DNA from: Chlorobaculum tepidum TLS
Lineage (GTDB): Bacteria > Bacteroidota > Chlorobiia > Chlorobiales > Chlorobiaceae
Assembly (NCBI RefSeq): GCF_000006985.1
Contig: NC_002932.3
Span: forward strand, 1-64,000
Length of the DNA stretch: 64,000 nt
Direction of reading: 5' to 3'
The notes beneath the pieces were generated by a model that did not search any database, had not been told where the DNA came from, and saw only the letters and a list, made by a program, of their open reading frames with translations. Positions 36,797 to 45,466 of this stretch are shown here, piece by piece. The first letter of the stretch is position 1. Each line of letters starts with the position of its first letter. A program made the translations under genes and the position numbers.

Positions 36797-38323
36797 TCAT
36801 TTCATTTGCGCAAAACATGCCTCCAGACACTCGCGGTCGGAAAAGTGGTGCTTCACGCCCCTGATCTCCTGATACGCTTCGTGCCCTTTTCCTGCCACCA
36901 GCAGAATATCGCCCGCACCGAGCTGCTCGACCGCCCGGCGGATCGCCTCGGCACGGTCGGCGATGCGTAGATGCACCCGGCCCGCCATGCCTGCCTCGAC
37001 CTCGTCGAGAATCGCTTCCGGATTTTCGTCCCGTGGATTGTCGGAAGTGAGAATCACCCTGTCGGCCAGTTCGGCGGCGATGCGGCCCATTTCGGGGCGC
37101 TTCTGCCGGTCGCGGTTGCCACCACAGCCAAAGACCACCGCGAGCTTCGCGTCGGCAGGCGTCACCGCGCGCAGGGCTTCGAGCGCCTTTTGCAAGGCGT
37201 CAGGCGTGTGAGCGTAATCGACCACGGCGCAGCGGCTGCGGTCGCGGCTCCAGATGCGCTCCATTCGGCCCGCGATCGCATCGGCGGCGGCGAGGCTGCG
37301 AAGCGCGGTAGCGGGATCGATGCCGAGGCCGACGCCGACCGTGAACGCTTCGAGCATGTTCATCACGTTGTACGCGCCCGGCAGAGGAACCTGCATCGCC
37401 ATCGACTGTCCGTCAAACGTGACATCGGCTTTCGAGCCTTCGACCGTCGAAGCGGTGATGACCGCATGGAAGCGACGAGCCGGATCGCAGAGCGATGTAT
37501 TATCGCCGGTCGAGCAGCAGAAAACGCGCTCCGGCGCAAGCCTGGCGGCCATGAACTCCGCACGGGGATCGTCGGCGTTGATGACGGCGAAGCCCTCGGC
37601 GTTGAGCTGGTCGAAGAGCAGGCGCTTGGCTTCGGCGTACTCCTCCATCGTTTCGTGAAAGTCGAGGTGCTCCGGCGTGAGGTTGGTGAAGACGGCGGCG
37701 CGGAAGAAGAGGCCATGCACTCTGTCGAGCACCAGTGAGTGGGAGGAGACCTCCATCACCGCCGCCCGGCATCCGGCATCGACCATCTGGCGGAAAAGAT
37801 CGTGAAGCCTGTTCGGCTCGGGAGTGGTGCGTTCGAGCGGAATGTCGTGATTGCCGATGCGGCAGAGGCCGGTGCCGATGTATCCGGCGGCGACGCCCGA
37901 TGCGTTGAGCATCGAGGTGACGAGCCGCGCGGTGGTGGTCTTGCCGTTGGTGCCGGTTACGCCGATGAGCATGAGCTTGTCCGAAGCGTTGCCGTAAAAG
38001 GCTTTCGAGAGTTCGGCGAGCGCCTTTCGGGCGTCCGGCACGACGAGCCAGGTGACCGAATCGCTGTACGCAGCCGGAAGCTCTTCGCACGCCACCGCCA
38101 CCGCGCCCGCTTCGATGGCCGCGCCGATGAAGTGGTGGCCGTCGGCGACGAGGCCACGCACCGCCACGAAGAGCGCACCCGGCGTGACCGCCCGCGAGTC
38201 GCAGGTCACGCCCGTGATGACGGCTCGCGCTCCGTCGCCGCCCCGGCGTTCAGCCAGCGCGCCGAGAGCGGCGACCAGGTCGTCGAGCTGCGCACCCGGC
38301 GCTCCTTCGCGGATTTCCTTCAT
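36797..38323 (-). CDS. murE: UDP-MurNAc-L-Ala-D-Glu--meso-diaminopimelate ligase
   Basis: A 508-residue Mur ligase adding the third residue of the stem peptide. The ATP loop is GVTGTNGKTTTARL. The DNPR motif in LTSDNPRDENP is the known marker for meso-diaminopimelate as substrate, so the wall should be of the A1-gamma (DAP) type. The ATG at 38323 shares a base with the ftsI stop codon (TAATG), which sets the start; the longer open frame runs into ftsI. Confidence 0.97.
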   Translation of the reverse strand: MKEIREGAPGAQLDDLVAALGALAERRGGDGARAVITGVTCDSRAVTPGALFVAVRGLVADGHHFIGAAIEAGAVAVACEELPAAYSDSVTWLVVPDARKALAELSKAFYGNASDKLMLIGVTGTNGKTTTARLVTSMLNASGVAAGYIGTGLCRIGNHDIPLERTTPEPNRLHDLFRQMVDAGCRAAVMEVSSHSLVLDRVHGLFFRAAVFTNLTPEHLDFHETMEEYAEAKRLLFDQLNAEGFAVINADDPRAEFMAARLAPERVFCCSTGDNTSLCDPARRFHAVITASTVEGSKADVTFDGQSMAMQVPLPGAYNVMNMLEAFTVGVGLGIDPATALRSLAAADAIAGRMERIWSRDRSRCAVVDYAHTPDALQKALEALRAVTPADAKLAVVFGCGGNRDRQKRPEMGRIAAELADRVILTSDNPRDENPEAILDEVEAGMAGRVHLRIADRAEAIRRAVEQLGAGDILLVAGKGHEAYQEIRGVKHHFSDRECLEACFAQMK

Positions 38324-40278
38324 TACTTGTTCTGAACCCTTTTCGCCAGGCGAACCCTGACCGTTGTTTCTTTCTGTACCTTCGTGCCGGGCGCGATGCT
38401 CTGCGAGGTCACGCTGCCGCCGCTGCTCCCCGATGGTTCCAGCTTCAAGCCGTTCCATTCAAGTAGCTTGGCGGCTTCGCTCTCACGCAATCCTTTCAGC
38501 TCTGGAACAACCACTGTCGAAACGCGGTCAAGCAGCTCCTTTTCGGGGGATTTCATGCTCAGCCGTTTCTGCATCTCCAGAGAGCAGGCTACCGCGCGGC
38601 CGCAGACCCTCGAAAAAACCGGAGCCGCCACGGCTGACGCATAATACGCTGTCTGCGGCTCATCGACAACGATAATCGCAGCATACTGAGGATTGTCGTA
38701 AGGGAAAAATCCAACGAACGACGCTACGTAGTAGCGCCACCCTTGATAGCTGCCGTTGTGCAGCTTCTGGGCCGTGCCGGTCTTTCCGGCGACCGGAATT
38801 CCCTCGATTTTCGCCGACATGCCGGTGCCCTTTTCGACCACCGCGCGGAAATATTCCCGCGCCATGTAATGGGCCGTTTCCGGCTTCAGCGCCTGCACCA
38901 CCTTCAGCGGCCTGGTCTCTTCGATGGTCTTGCCGTCAGGCCCGCTCACTCTTTTGATGATGAAGGGTCTCATGCGCACGCCGTCGTTGGCGAGCGTTGC
39001 GTAGGCCTGAAGCACCTGGAGTGGCGTGGCCATCACCTGATAGCCGTATCCCATCCACGGCAGCGTCATTTTGCCCCAGCGCGAAACCGGCTTGAGAAAT
39101 CCGCCCGATTCGCCGATGAGGCCGACGCCGGTTTTCTGGCCAAAGCCGAGGGCGTGGGCGTAGCGGTAAAAGGTCGTGGCTCCGACCCGCATGGCGGTGC
39201 TCGCCGCGACGACGTTGCTCGACTCGGTGATCGCCTTCTGGAAGTTCATCGCTCCGAACGGTTCGTGATCCCGCACCTGCTTGCCGTAGATGGTGATCGA
39301 CCCGCCGTGGCCGTCCACCGGTGTTTCCGCCCTCCAGCCGAGCGCCTCGGTGGCCGCCGAGGCCATGACGATCTTGAAGGTCGAGCCCGGCTCAAACATA
39401 TCGGTAACGGCACGATTGCGCATTTGATCGGCGGTCAGCCCGCTCCTGCGGTTCAGATCGAAAGTGGGGTAGTTGGCCATCGCGATGATTTCACCCGTCC
39501 GGACATCCATGATGATGCCCATCGCGCCACTGGCCTTGAACTCCTTGACCGCCTGTGCAATCTCCTCTTCAAGGATCCCCTGCACATCGGCGTCGATGGT
39601 CAGCGTCACATCATTGCCTGCAAGGGGCTGCACCTGATCGGCGTCGGGAGCCGGATAGCGTTCGCCGGTTGCCGAGCGCTGAAAAATCCGCACGCCGTCG
39701 CGTCCGCTGAGCTGGCTTTCGAAGCTCTTTTCGAGTCCGCTGATCCCCTTGTTGTCGCGATCGGTCAGGCCGATGAGCTGGGCGGCCACGTTCAGGTAGT
39801 AGCGATGCTGCTCGCGCCGGAACCCTACACCCTTGATTTTGAGACTCATCAGTTTCGCGGCCTGCGATACCGGCACGTTGCGCTCCAGCCAGACAAAACG
39901 CTTGTTCTTGCGAAGCAGATCGAGATAGTAGTCGCGGCTCTTGCCGAAGGTGTTCGCAAACAGTTTTGCTGTAGCGCCGGCATCGTTCACCTGCTCCGGA
40001 TCGGCGTAGAAAGAGATGCTCTCGACGCTCTCGGCAAGCGGACGACCGTAACGGTCGAGAATGCGCCCCCGCCGGGCTTTTTCGGTTACGATCGTCTCGT
40101 ATTGCCGGCTCGCTTTCGCTCGGTATTTTTTGACATCGAACACCTGGATGCCCAGCAGCTTCGAGACGATCGCCAGGCAAAACAGCAGCATGAGCGCAAC
40201 CATAATGCCAAGGCGCAGGCTGAATTCATGGTCGCTGGTGCCGCGGTGGTTCTCCGGTGTTGTTCTCGCCTGGTTCAT
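38323..40278 (-). CDS. ftsI: Septal transpeptidase FtsI (PBP3) with PASTA domain
   Basis: A 651-residue class B penicillin-binding protein. An N-terminal membrane helix (about 22-45) leads to the dimerisation domain with RRGRILDRYGRPLAES. The transpeptidase domain has SxxK as S299-T-F-K302, SxN as S353-S-N355 and KTGT in the VAGKTGTAQK segment. The C-terminus carries one PASTA domain (VVPELKGLRESEAAKLLEW onwards), more usual in Gram-positive PBPs but also found in Bacteroidetes/Chlorobi. It crosslinks septal peptidoglycan with FtsW. Confidence 0.96.
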   Translation of the reverse strand: MNQARTTPENHRGTSDHEFSLRLGIMVALMLLFCLAIVSKLLGIQVFDVKKYRAKASRQYETIVTEKARRGRILDRYGRPLAESVESISFYADPEQVNDAGATAKLFANTFGKSRDYYLDLLRKNKRFVWLERNVPVSQAAKLMSLKIKGVGFRREQHRYYLNVAAQLIGLTDRDNKGISGLEKSFESQLSGRDGVRIFQRSATGERYPAPDADQVQPLAGNDVTLTIDADVQGILEEEIAQAVKEFKASGAMGIIMDVRTGEIIAMANYPTFDLNRRSGLTADQMRNRAVTDMFEPGSTFKIVMASAATEALGWRAETPVDGHGGSITIYGKQVRDHEPFGAMNFQKAITESSNVVAASTAMRVGATTFYRYAHALGFGQKTGVGLIGESGGFLKPVSRWGKMTLPWMGYGYQVMATPLQVLQAYATLANDGVRMRPFIIKRVSGPDGKTIEETRPLKVVQALKPETAHYMAREYFRAVVEKGTGMSAKIEGIPVAGKTGTAQKLHNGSYQGWRYYVASFVGFFPYDNPQYAAIIVVDEPQTAYYASAVAAPVFSRVCGRAVACSLEMQKRLSMKSPEKELLDRVSTVVVPELKGLRESEAAKLLEWNGLKLEPSGSSGGSVTSQSIAPGTKVQKETTVRVRLAKRVQNK

Positions 40279-40305
40279 GCATTCTTCGATAAAAGAGGGG
40301 TGCTG

Positions 40306-40773
40306 TCAGGGTTCAATCTCGACCGGAGGAATGAATGAGGAGTCGAGTCCGAGATTTTTGGCATAACCGGAGATGTACCGGATGCTCTGAAGCTCCCGGC
40401 TCTTTAGCTTTTCAGCAGTCGAGATGCTGGTACTGATCCTGAGCTGTTCCCGCAAGCGTTCGTTGCGCTTGGCCAGGTCATTGATCGCCAGGGTATTGTT
40501 GATCTGCACCAGAAACAGCACAGTCCCCAAGAGGAGGTAAACGAACGTTCTCAGGCGCAAGAGTGAGTCTATATCGAAAATTTCGGGCGAATTCGCCTGT
40601 GGTGATGCTTTGCGAAATGGCTCCGGATCGAAGCCGAATGGCCGCCGCTCCCTCACATCGACGACACCAAGCTCATAGCTTGCCATGTTGCTCCCGTCCT
40701 CCTTCCCCAAAATTTTGCCCGGCCTGCCAACGAAACCGGCAAACGGCTTTTCAGCGGATTTCAAAACGTTCAC
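40306..40773 (-). CDS. ftsL: FtsL-like divisome protein
   Basis: A 155-residue bitopic protein at the usual ftsL position between rsmH and ftsI. A charged cytoplasmic part (about 73 residues, longer than in Escherichia coli) precedes one membrane helix (FVYLLLGTVLFLVQINNTLAI) and a periplasmic heptad-like segment (DLAKRNERLREQLR, SRELQSIRYIS) expected to form the FtsB/FtsL coiled coil. The call rests on position and architecture, since FtsL sequences are poorly conserved. The GTG at 40773 is favoured by AGAGGAGGT 6 bases before it; an ATG at 40686 is the alternative. Confidence 0.78.
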   Translation of the reverse strand: MNVLKSAEKPFAGFVGRPGKILGKEDGSNMASYELGVVDVRERRPFGFDPEPFRKASPQANSPEIFDIDSLLRLRTFVYLLLGTVLFLVQINNTLAINDLAKRNERLREQLRISTSISTAEKLKSRELQSIRYISGYAKNLGLDSSFIPPVEIEP

Positions 40774-40792
40774 GACTTACCTCCTCTGAAGG

Positions 40793-41749
40793 TTACAGTT
40801 TCTGAATGACTCTGAGACGCGCACTTCTCGATCTCGGATTGCGGCTGATTTCTTCAGCCGTGGCTTCGAGCGGCTTTCTGACCACCAGCACCGCTTCGGC
40901 AGGCTTCAGCGGTTCGCGGAGCGCGAGCCCCTTTGGGCCCCAGTCCGCCGACGTTTTGGCTGCAAAAAAGCGTTTGACGATCCTATCCTCCAGCGAATGG
41001 TAGCTGATGACCGCGAACCGCCCGCCCGATGAAAGCAGCTCGAAGCCATCCTCTAAAGCCTGTTCAAGAACGCCGAGTTCATCGTTGACCTCAATGCGCA
41101 ATGCCTGATAAATTCTCGACAGTGTCTTGATCGCCAGGTCTTTTCTGGGGCAGGCCGCCCTGATCACTTCGGCCAGCTCGCCGGTCGTCGTCAGTGGCGC
41201 GGAACTTCTCGCCGAGACAATCGCCCTGGCGATTCTGCCGCCAAGCGGCTCCTCGCCATACCGGAAGAACAGCTTTGCCAGCGCAGCCTCTTCATACCCG
41301 TTGACAATATCGGCGGCGGTCAGCGGCCCGTCCGGGTCCATTCGCATATCGAGAGGGCCGTCCTTGAGATAGCTGAATCCGCGCTCTGGCGTATCGATCT
41401 GAAACGATGACACCCCGAGATCGAGCAGAAAACCCATGACCGGAAGACCGTTCCCCGCGCCCCGCATCATTGGCTCCACGAGCTCTTTCACCATGCCGAA
41501 ATTGCCCCTGACCAGGCGGCGCCGGTCACCAAACTCCCCGAGTTTCTTCCCCGCAGCTTCGAGGGCATGAGTATCCTGATCGATGCCGACAAGGAGCGAA
41601 TCACCGTTAAGCGTTTGAAGATGCCGAAGCAGTTGCAGAGAATGGCCACCTCCGCCAAGGGTGCCGTCGATGTATATCCCCGGGAGGGTGACCAGCAGCG
41701 ATACGGATTCCCTGGCCAGCACCGGCTCATGATAGTCCTGGTAATCCAT
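40793..41749 (-). CDS. rsmH: 16S rRNA (cytosine-1402-N4) methyltransferase
   Basis: A 318-residue RsmH (MraW). It opens with [14 protein letters not shown] and the SAM motif [15 protein letters not shown]. Further family blocks are [37 protein letters not shown] and [15 protein letters not shown], and it ends [15 protein letters not shown]. It methylates the 16S P site. I start at ATG 41749, 4 bases after the mraZ stop; a TTG at 41773 in the same frame has no ribosome-binding site. Confidence 0.97.
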
Positions 41750-41753
41750 GGGC

Positions 41754-42221
41754 TCAGATGTACCGGTTTGCAAGTGGTGCGAACCGGCTCGCGTTATCGC
41801 TTAGCAGCCGTTCCAGACGGAGCGGCTCCCAGACCGTCATTTTCGCGTTGGCCCCGATGATGACCGCATCCTTGACGATGCCGGCATGATCGAGCATCTC
41901 CCGCGACAGCGCGATGCGCCCGGAGCGATCAAGCTCCGTCTGGTCGAGGCGCGCATAGATCATGGTGGTCAACAGGCGCTCATCGGGATTGAAATCAGAA
42001 AGTTTGAGCAGTTGCTGCTCCTTTTCGCTCCAGACCGACGGTTCGTAGAGTTCGAGCGAGCCGTCATCGGCCTTGAACACGTAGAGCACCGGAGAGCGGC
42101 TCGGAGCGCCCGTGGCGGGATCGTTCTCCTGCAAGAGGAACCGGCGTCGAAACCGGGCGGGAATCAGAAGCCGCCCCTTTTCATCGACACTATGCTGTTC
42201 TCTTCCGATAAATCCGGGCAC
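41754..42221 (-). CDS. mraZ: Transcriptional regulator MraZ
   Basis: A 155-residue DNA-binding repressor of the dcw cluster, made of two AbrB-like SpoVT half-domains. The first is [21 protein letters not shown] and the second includes [19 protein letters not shown], each with the D-x-x-GR core. MraZ forms ring oligomers that bind TGGG direct repeats in its own leader. I start at GTG 42221, which gives the typical N-terminus and leaves three such repeats immediately upstream. The longer GTG start at 42242 would place two of the three repeats inside the gene. Confidence 0.93.
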
Positions 42222-42226
42222 TGGTT

Positions 42227-42251
42227 CCCCACTTTTTCCCACTTTTCCCCA
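42227..42251 (-). promoter_or_regulatory. MraZ operator: three TGGGG/A repeats at 10-bp spacing
   Basis: On the minus strand TGGGG, TGGGA and TGGGG begin at 42251, 42241 and 42231, exactly one helical turn apart, each followed by an A-rich spacer. This is the TGGG-N-N5 repeat array known for MraZ in other bacteria. It ends 5 bases before the proposed mraZ start, so a bound MraZ ring would block both transcription and the ribosome-binding area. Confidence 0.88.
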
Positions 42252-42544
42252 TCTTTAATGTAGTTAATCAAAACTTCAAAAAAAATAACAGACTATCGGT
42301 GGCTGTGATCGAAAAAGCGCAGGGATTTATTCTTGGGGATTGGGTTGACCGGAGAGTTTCTCGGCAGACAGCGAAAGATTTTTTCAGCAGCGGTGCTCAC
42401 GTATTTCCGGAGCATGAGAAGCCGGTTTATATTGACATGACTCCAACAGCACTTGGCAAGGGACCCCGGTTGCCTGCCATCCCTGTTTCCGGAACCACTC
42501 CGGCGAAGAGCCGTCGTTCTTCTCTCTGGGAAAATCACGAACAG

Positions 42545-42735
42545 CTCGCCACACTGTTCGATGACTGGGAGGTGGCCAACCGCAACGACCTGTTCAGTGT
42601 GGTCGGTCTGAAAAAGTTCAACTACATCGCCAACTCCGACTTTCACGAACGGCGTCATCTGTTGTCGTGGAAAACACTCTTGCGGTGCGAAAAAATGTCG
42701 AGTCGGTTAAGGCCGCCATCAGAAAGAATGAGTAG
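42545..42735 (+). pseudogene. Frameshifted C-terminal remnant of a PHP-domain phosphoesterase
   Basis: The translated stretch LATLFDDWEVANRNDLFSV, then KKFNYIANSDFHERRHLLSWKT and LLRCEK, matches the C-terminal block of PHP-domain proteins, including the metal-site SDFH. At an A6 run (42690-42695) the frame breaks; reading on in the -1 frame gives KNVESVKAAIRKNE and a TAG at 42733-42735, the expected continuation. The N-terminal HxH part of a PHP domain is not visible upstream; the open frame back to 42299 is unrecognised. It is most simply a decayed gene. Confidence 0.6.
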
Positions 42736-42800
42736 GTTTCGTTATTTTTGTGCCGTGGTGGAAAAATCCGGCTGTGACTTGCGGCCCCAAAAGCGGAACG

Positions 42801-43667
42801 ATGGTCGTTGTTTTCAGGCGCTTTGTCGCTTTGTATGATAGGTTTGAGCTGCTCTGGGAAGACCAGCGCACGGAACGCATGGCAGCCAATCTGCTGATTC
42901 TTGCGTTTGCCTTTTCGCTTGCCCTGATCGAGCTTGCCCGGCAGGGACTGCTTCCGGCAGAAGTTGCGGCCCGGGTGCCGAAAAGTCATTATTATGCCAT
43001 CAATACAGCACTCTCCATGCTGCTTGGCCTCGAAGTGTTCGGATTGGTTTTCAGCATCGCCAAATCGGTTTCGGCGTCGGTCGGCAAGCAGTTTGAAATT
43101 CTTTCGCTCATTCTGCTGCGCCACTCCTTCAGCGAACTTGTCCATTTCAGCGAGCCGCTGGACGCGACGGAGGCGTCGCTGCCGGTGCTGTTCATGCTTG
43201 CCTATGCGGGCGGCGGTCTCCTAATTTTTCTCCTGCTCGGCGTCTATTACCGGCTCCAGCACCATCGCGCCATCACCCGTGACAAGGAGGCTGCGGCGGA
43301 TTTCATCGTTGTGAAGAAGATTATCGCGCTCCTGCTCCTGTTGATCTTCTTCGTAATCGGCGTTATCGACGGATTGAAGTACCTGAACGGCAATGCCACG
43401 AACGAATTCTTTTCGCTTTTCTTCACGATTCTCATCTTCAGCGACGTGCTGCTGGTGCTGATCTCGTTGCGCTACAGTTCGAGTTATCCGGTTGTTTTCC
43501 GGAATTCCGGTTTCGCGGTCGCCACCTTGCTCATCAGGCTTGCCCTGACCGCGCCGCCCTGGTTCAGCGTACTGCTCGGCATCGGCGCGATCGCGTTTTC
43601 CATTGGGATCACCTTCGCCTACAACCGCTTCGAAAATCTGGAGATACAGCGCTCAGCGCCTATCTGA
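42801..43667 (+). CDS. Polytopic membrane protein of unknown function
   Basis: A 288-residue protein with about seven hydrophobic helices (roughly residues 30-50, 67-90, 136-158, 182-203, 210-228, 235-255 and 262-280). A charged cytoplasmic N-terminus (FRRFVALYDRFELLWEDQRTERM) precedes them. No signature of a transporter or enzyme is visible, so I leave it unnamed. The ATG at 42801 is taken as start; a GTG at 42750 would add 17 residues. It follows the PHP remnant and converges on the acyl-CoA ligase gene. Confidence 0.75.
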   Translation: MVVVFRRFVALYDRFELLWEDQRTERMAANLLILAFAFSLALIELARQGLLPAEVAARVPKSHYYAINTALSMLLGLEVFGLVFSIAKSVSASVGKQFEILSLILLRHSFSELVHFSEPLDATEASLPVLFMLAYAGGGLLIFLLLGVYYRLQHHRAITRDKEAAADFIVVKKIIALLLLLIFFVIGVIDGLKYLNGNATNEFFSLFFTILIFSDVLLVLISLRYSSSYPVVFRNSGFAVATLLIRLALTAPPWFSVLLGIGAIAFSIGITFAYNRFENLEIQRSAPI

Positions 43668-43709
43668 GCGAGCGCGGCCTTGTTCGTGGAGGTGCGCTGG
43701 TGTCTCTTG

Positions 43710-45392
43710 TCAGCTGGTGAGGTGCTGCTCGACGAGCGCCTGGCGGAGCACCTTGCCGAGAGCTGATTTGGGTAACTGCTCGCAGAATTCGATGTGCTTC
43801 GGCACTTTGTATGGGGCCAGCGTCTGGCGGCACCAGTTCTTCAGCTGTTCCGCGTCCAGCGAATGCCCTTTGTGCAGCACCACCCAAGCCTTGACCGCCT
43901 CGCTCTGATAGTCGTCGGGTACGCCGGCCACACCGGTTTCGAGCACGGCGGGGTGCATGGCGATCACCTCCTCGACCTCGCTCGGCCAGACCTGGAATCC
44001 GCTTGGCTTGATTACATCCTTCTTTCTGTCGACAATGTAGAGATAGCCGTCATCATCGATGTACCCGAGATCCCCGGTGTACAGCCAACCGTCACGCAGC
44101 ACTTCGGCGGTCTCTTCGGGATTTTTCCAGTAACCAGTCATGAGCTGGGGCGAACGGATGACGATTTCGCCGATCTCCATTGAGGGCAACACTTCGATGC
44201 CCGTGTCGGCATCGACGATGCGCATTTCGACATCCGGTACCGGCAGGCCGACCGACCCGTTTTTCCTGATGCCGTTAAGCGGCTGGCAGACCGGGGAGAC
44301 CATGGCTTCGGTCAGTCCGTACGCATCTATGATCGTTGCTCCGGTCAGCTCCTTGAAACGGCGTCTTGTTTTGTTATGCAGCGGTGCGGCGGCGGAGATG
44401 ATCAGCTTGAGGGAGTCGAGGGAACCGGGCGCTTCTTTAAGCAGCGGATGGGCGGCCAGCGCGTTGAACAGCGTGGGGATGCCCGGTAGCAATCCGACCT
44501 TGTACTGCTTGATCGTTTTGATCAGCAATTCGAAGTCCCGGGGATCGGGGATGAGCACCAGCGGCGAGCGAGTGACGAAGCCATAACCTATAATGGCAAC
44601 CTGCGGATAGACATGATGCAGCGGCAGGTTGAGCATCACCGGAACCCGGTCGGAACCGAGCACAGGTCTGAACCAGGCATCGACCTGCATCCCGTTCATG
44701 ACAGAGGCCTCGTGACGGCCAATAGCGCATTTGGGCTTGCCGGTCGTTCCGCCGGAAAAGATAAACAGTGCAGGGTCTTTTGGGGATACTTCGACGGCCG
44801 GCGTTTGCGAACCGGAGTAGCTTTCGATCATTGCCGGCATCCTGAGGTCGCTCGATTGCAACATTGTGGCTACCGCTCCGTTTGCCGGAGAGGCGTTGCG
44901 CATTGCTGCGGGAAAATAGTCGTGCAGGTCGGTGATAACGACCGTTTTTAACGAAGTTCTCGACCGGAGATGGTTGATCTTTTCATAGAACGGAGCAAGC
45001 ACCACAGCGATTTCAGCTTCGCATTCGTCGATCGCGCGTTCAAGCTCGTGCTCCGTCCAGAGCGGATTGAGCATCACGGCGATACCGCCGGCTTTCCAGA
45101 TACCGAATTCGGCGATAATCATCTGGGGGGAATTGGGCAGGAGCACGGCGACACGGTTTCCTTTGCGCACTTCGCTGGCATGCAGGGCTGCGGCGAAGGC
45201 GTTGCTCTCCCGTTCAAGCTCCCCGTAGGAAATGGTGTTTCCCAGGAAAAGCAGCGCCGGGTCTTCGGGGTGCTTCCGTGCGGCTTCACGCAGAATATCC
45301 GGCAGGGTTACCCGTGGATAGGGCGCAAGGGAGCTCGGTATGCCCTCGTCGTAATGGCTGAGCCAAGGTGCGTTAGAGGGTGCGTTAGTCAT
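43710..45392 (-). CDS. AMP-forming acyl-CoA ligase
   Basis: A 560-residue member of the ANL superfamily, similar to long-chain fatty acid-CoA ligases. The P-loop reads FSGGTTGKPK. The A5 motif is DAYGLTEAM, A7 is YTGDLGYIDDDGYLYI, A8 is DRKKDVIKPSGFQVWP, and the A10 lysine is in KSALGKVLRQAL. It should adenylate a carboxylic acid and transfer it to CoA. The chain-length preference is not readable. AGGA precedes the ATG. It lies 74 bases downstream of bioA on the same strand and may be read with the biotin operon, though a dimer role in biotin synthesis is not implied. Confidence 0.9.
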   Translation of the reverse strand: MTNAPSNAPWLSHYDEGIPSSLAPYPRVTLPDILREAARKHPEDPALLFLGNTISYGELERESNAFAAALHASEVRKGNRVAVLLPNSPQMIIAEFGIWKAGGIAVMLNPLWTEHELERAIDECEAEIAVVLAPFYEKINHLRSRTSLKTVVITDLHDYFPAAMRNASPANGAVATMLQSSDLRMPAMIESYSGSQTPAVEVSPKDPALFIFSGGTTGKPKCAIGRHEASVMNGMQVDAWFRPVLGSDRVPVMLNLPLHHVYPQVAIIGYGFVTRSPLVLIPDPRDFELLIKTIKQYKVGLLPGIPTLFNALAAHPLLKEAPGSLDSLKLIISAAAPLHNKTRRRFKELTGATIIDAYGLTEAMVSPVCQPLNGIRKNGSVGLPVPDVEMRIVDADTGIEVLPSMEIGEIVIRSPQLMTGYWKNPEETAEVLRDGWLYTGDLGYIDDDGYLYIVDRKKDVIKPSGFQVWPSEVEEVIAMHPAVLETGVAGVPDDYQSEAVKAWVVLHKGHSLDAEQLKNWCRQTLAPYKVPKHIEFCEQLPKSALGKVLRQALVEQHLTS

Positions 45393-45466
45393 AGGAGTCC
45401 TGGTTGTAGGTTATCGCATGATCCGCCAAAAGATGGACAGGATGACAGGAGAAAAAATAGACACTT

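Noticed and set aside
42686-42700. Programmed -1 frameshift in the PHP frame at the A6 run
   Set aside because: The run could slip, but the codon phase does not give a full X-XXY-YYZ heptamer, no downstream stimulator is evident and the N-terminal domain is missing, so decay or a sequence error is simpler.
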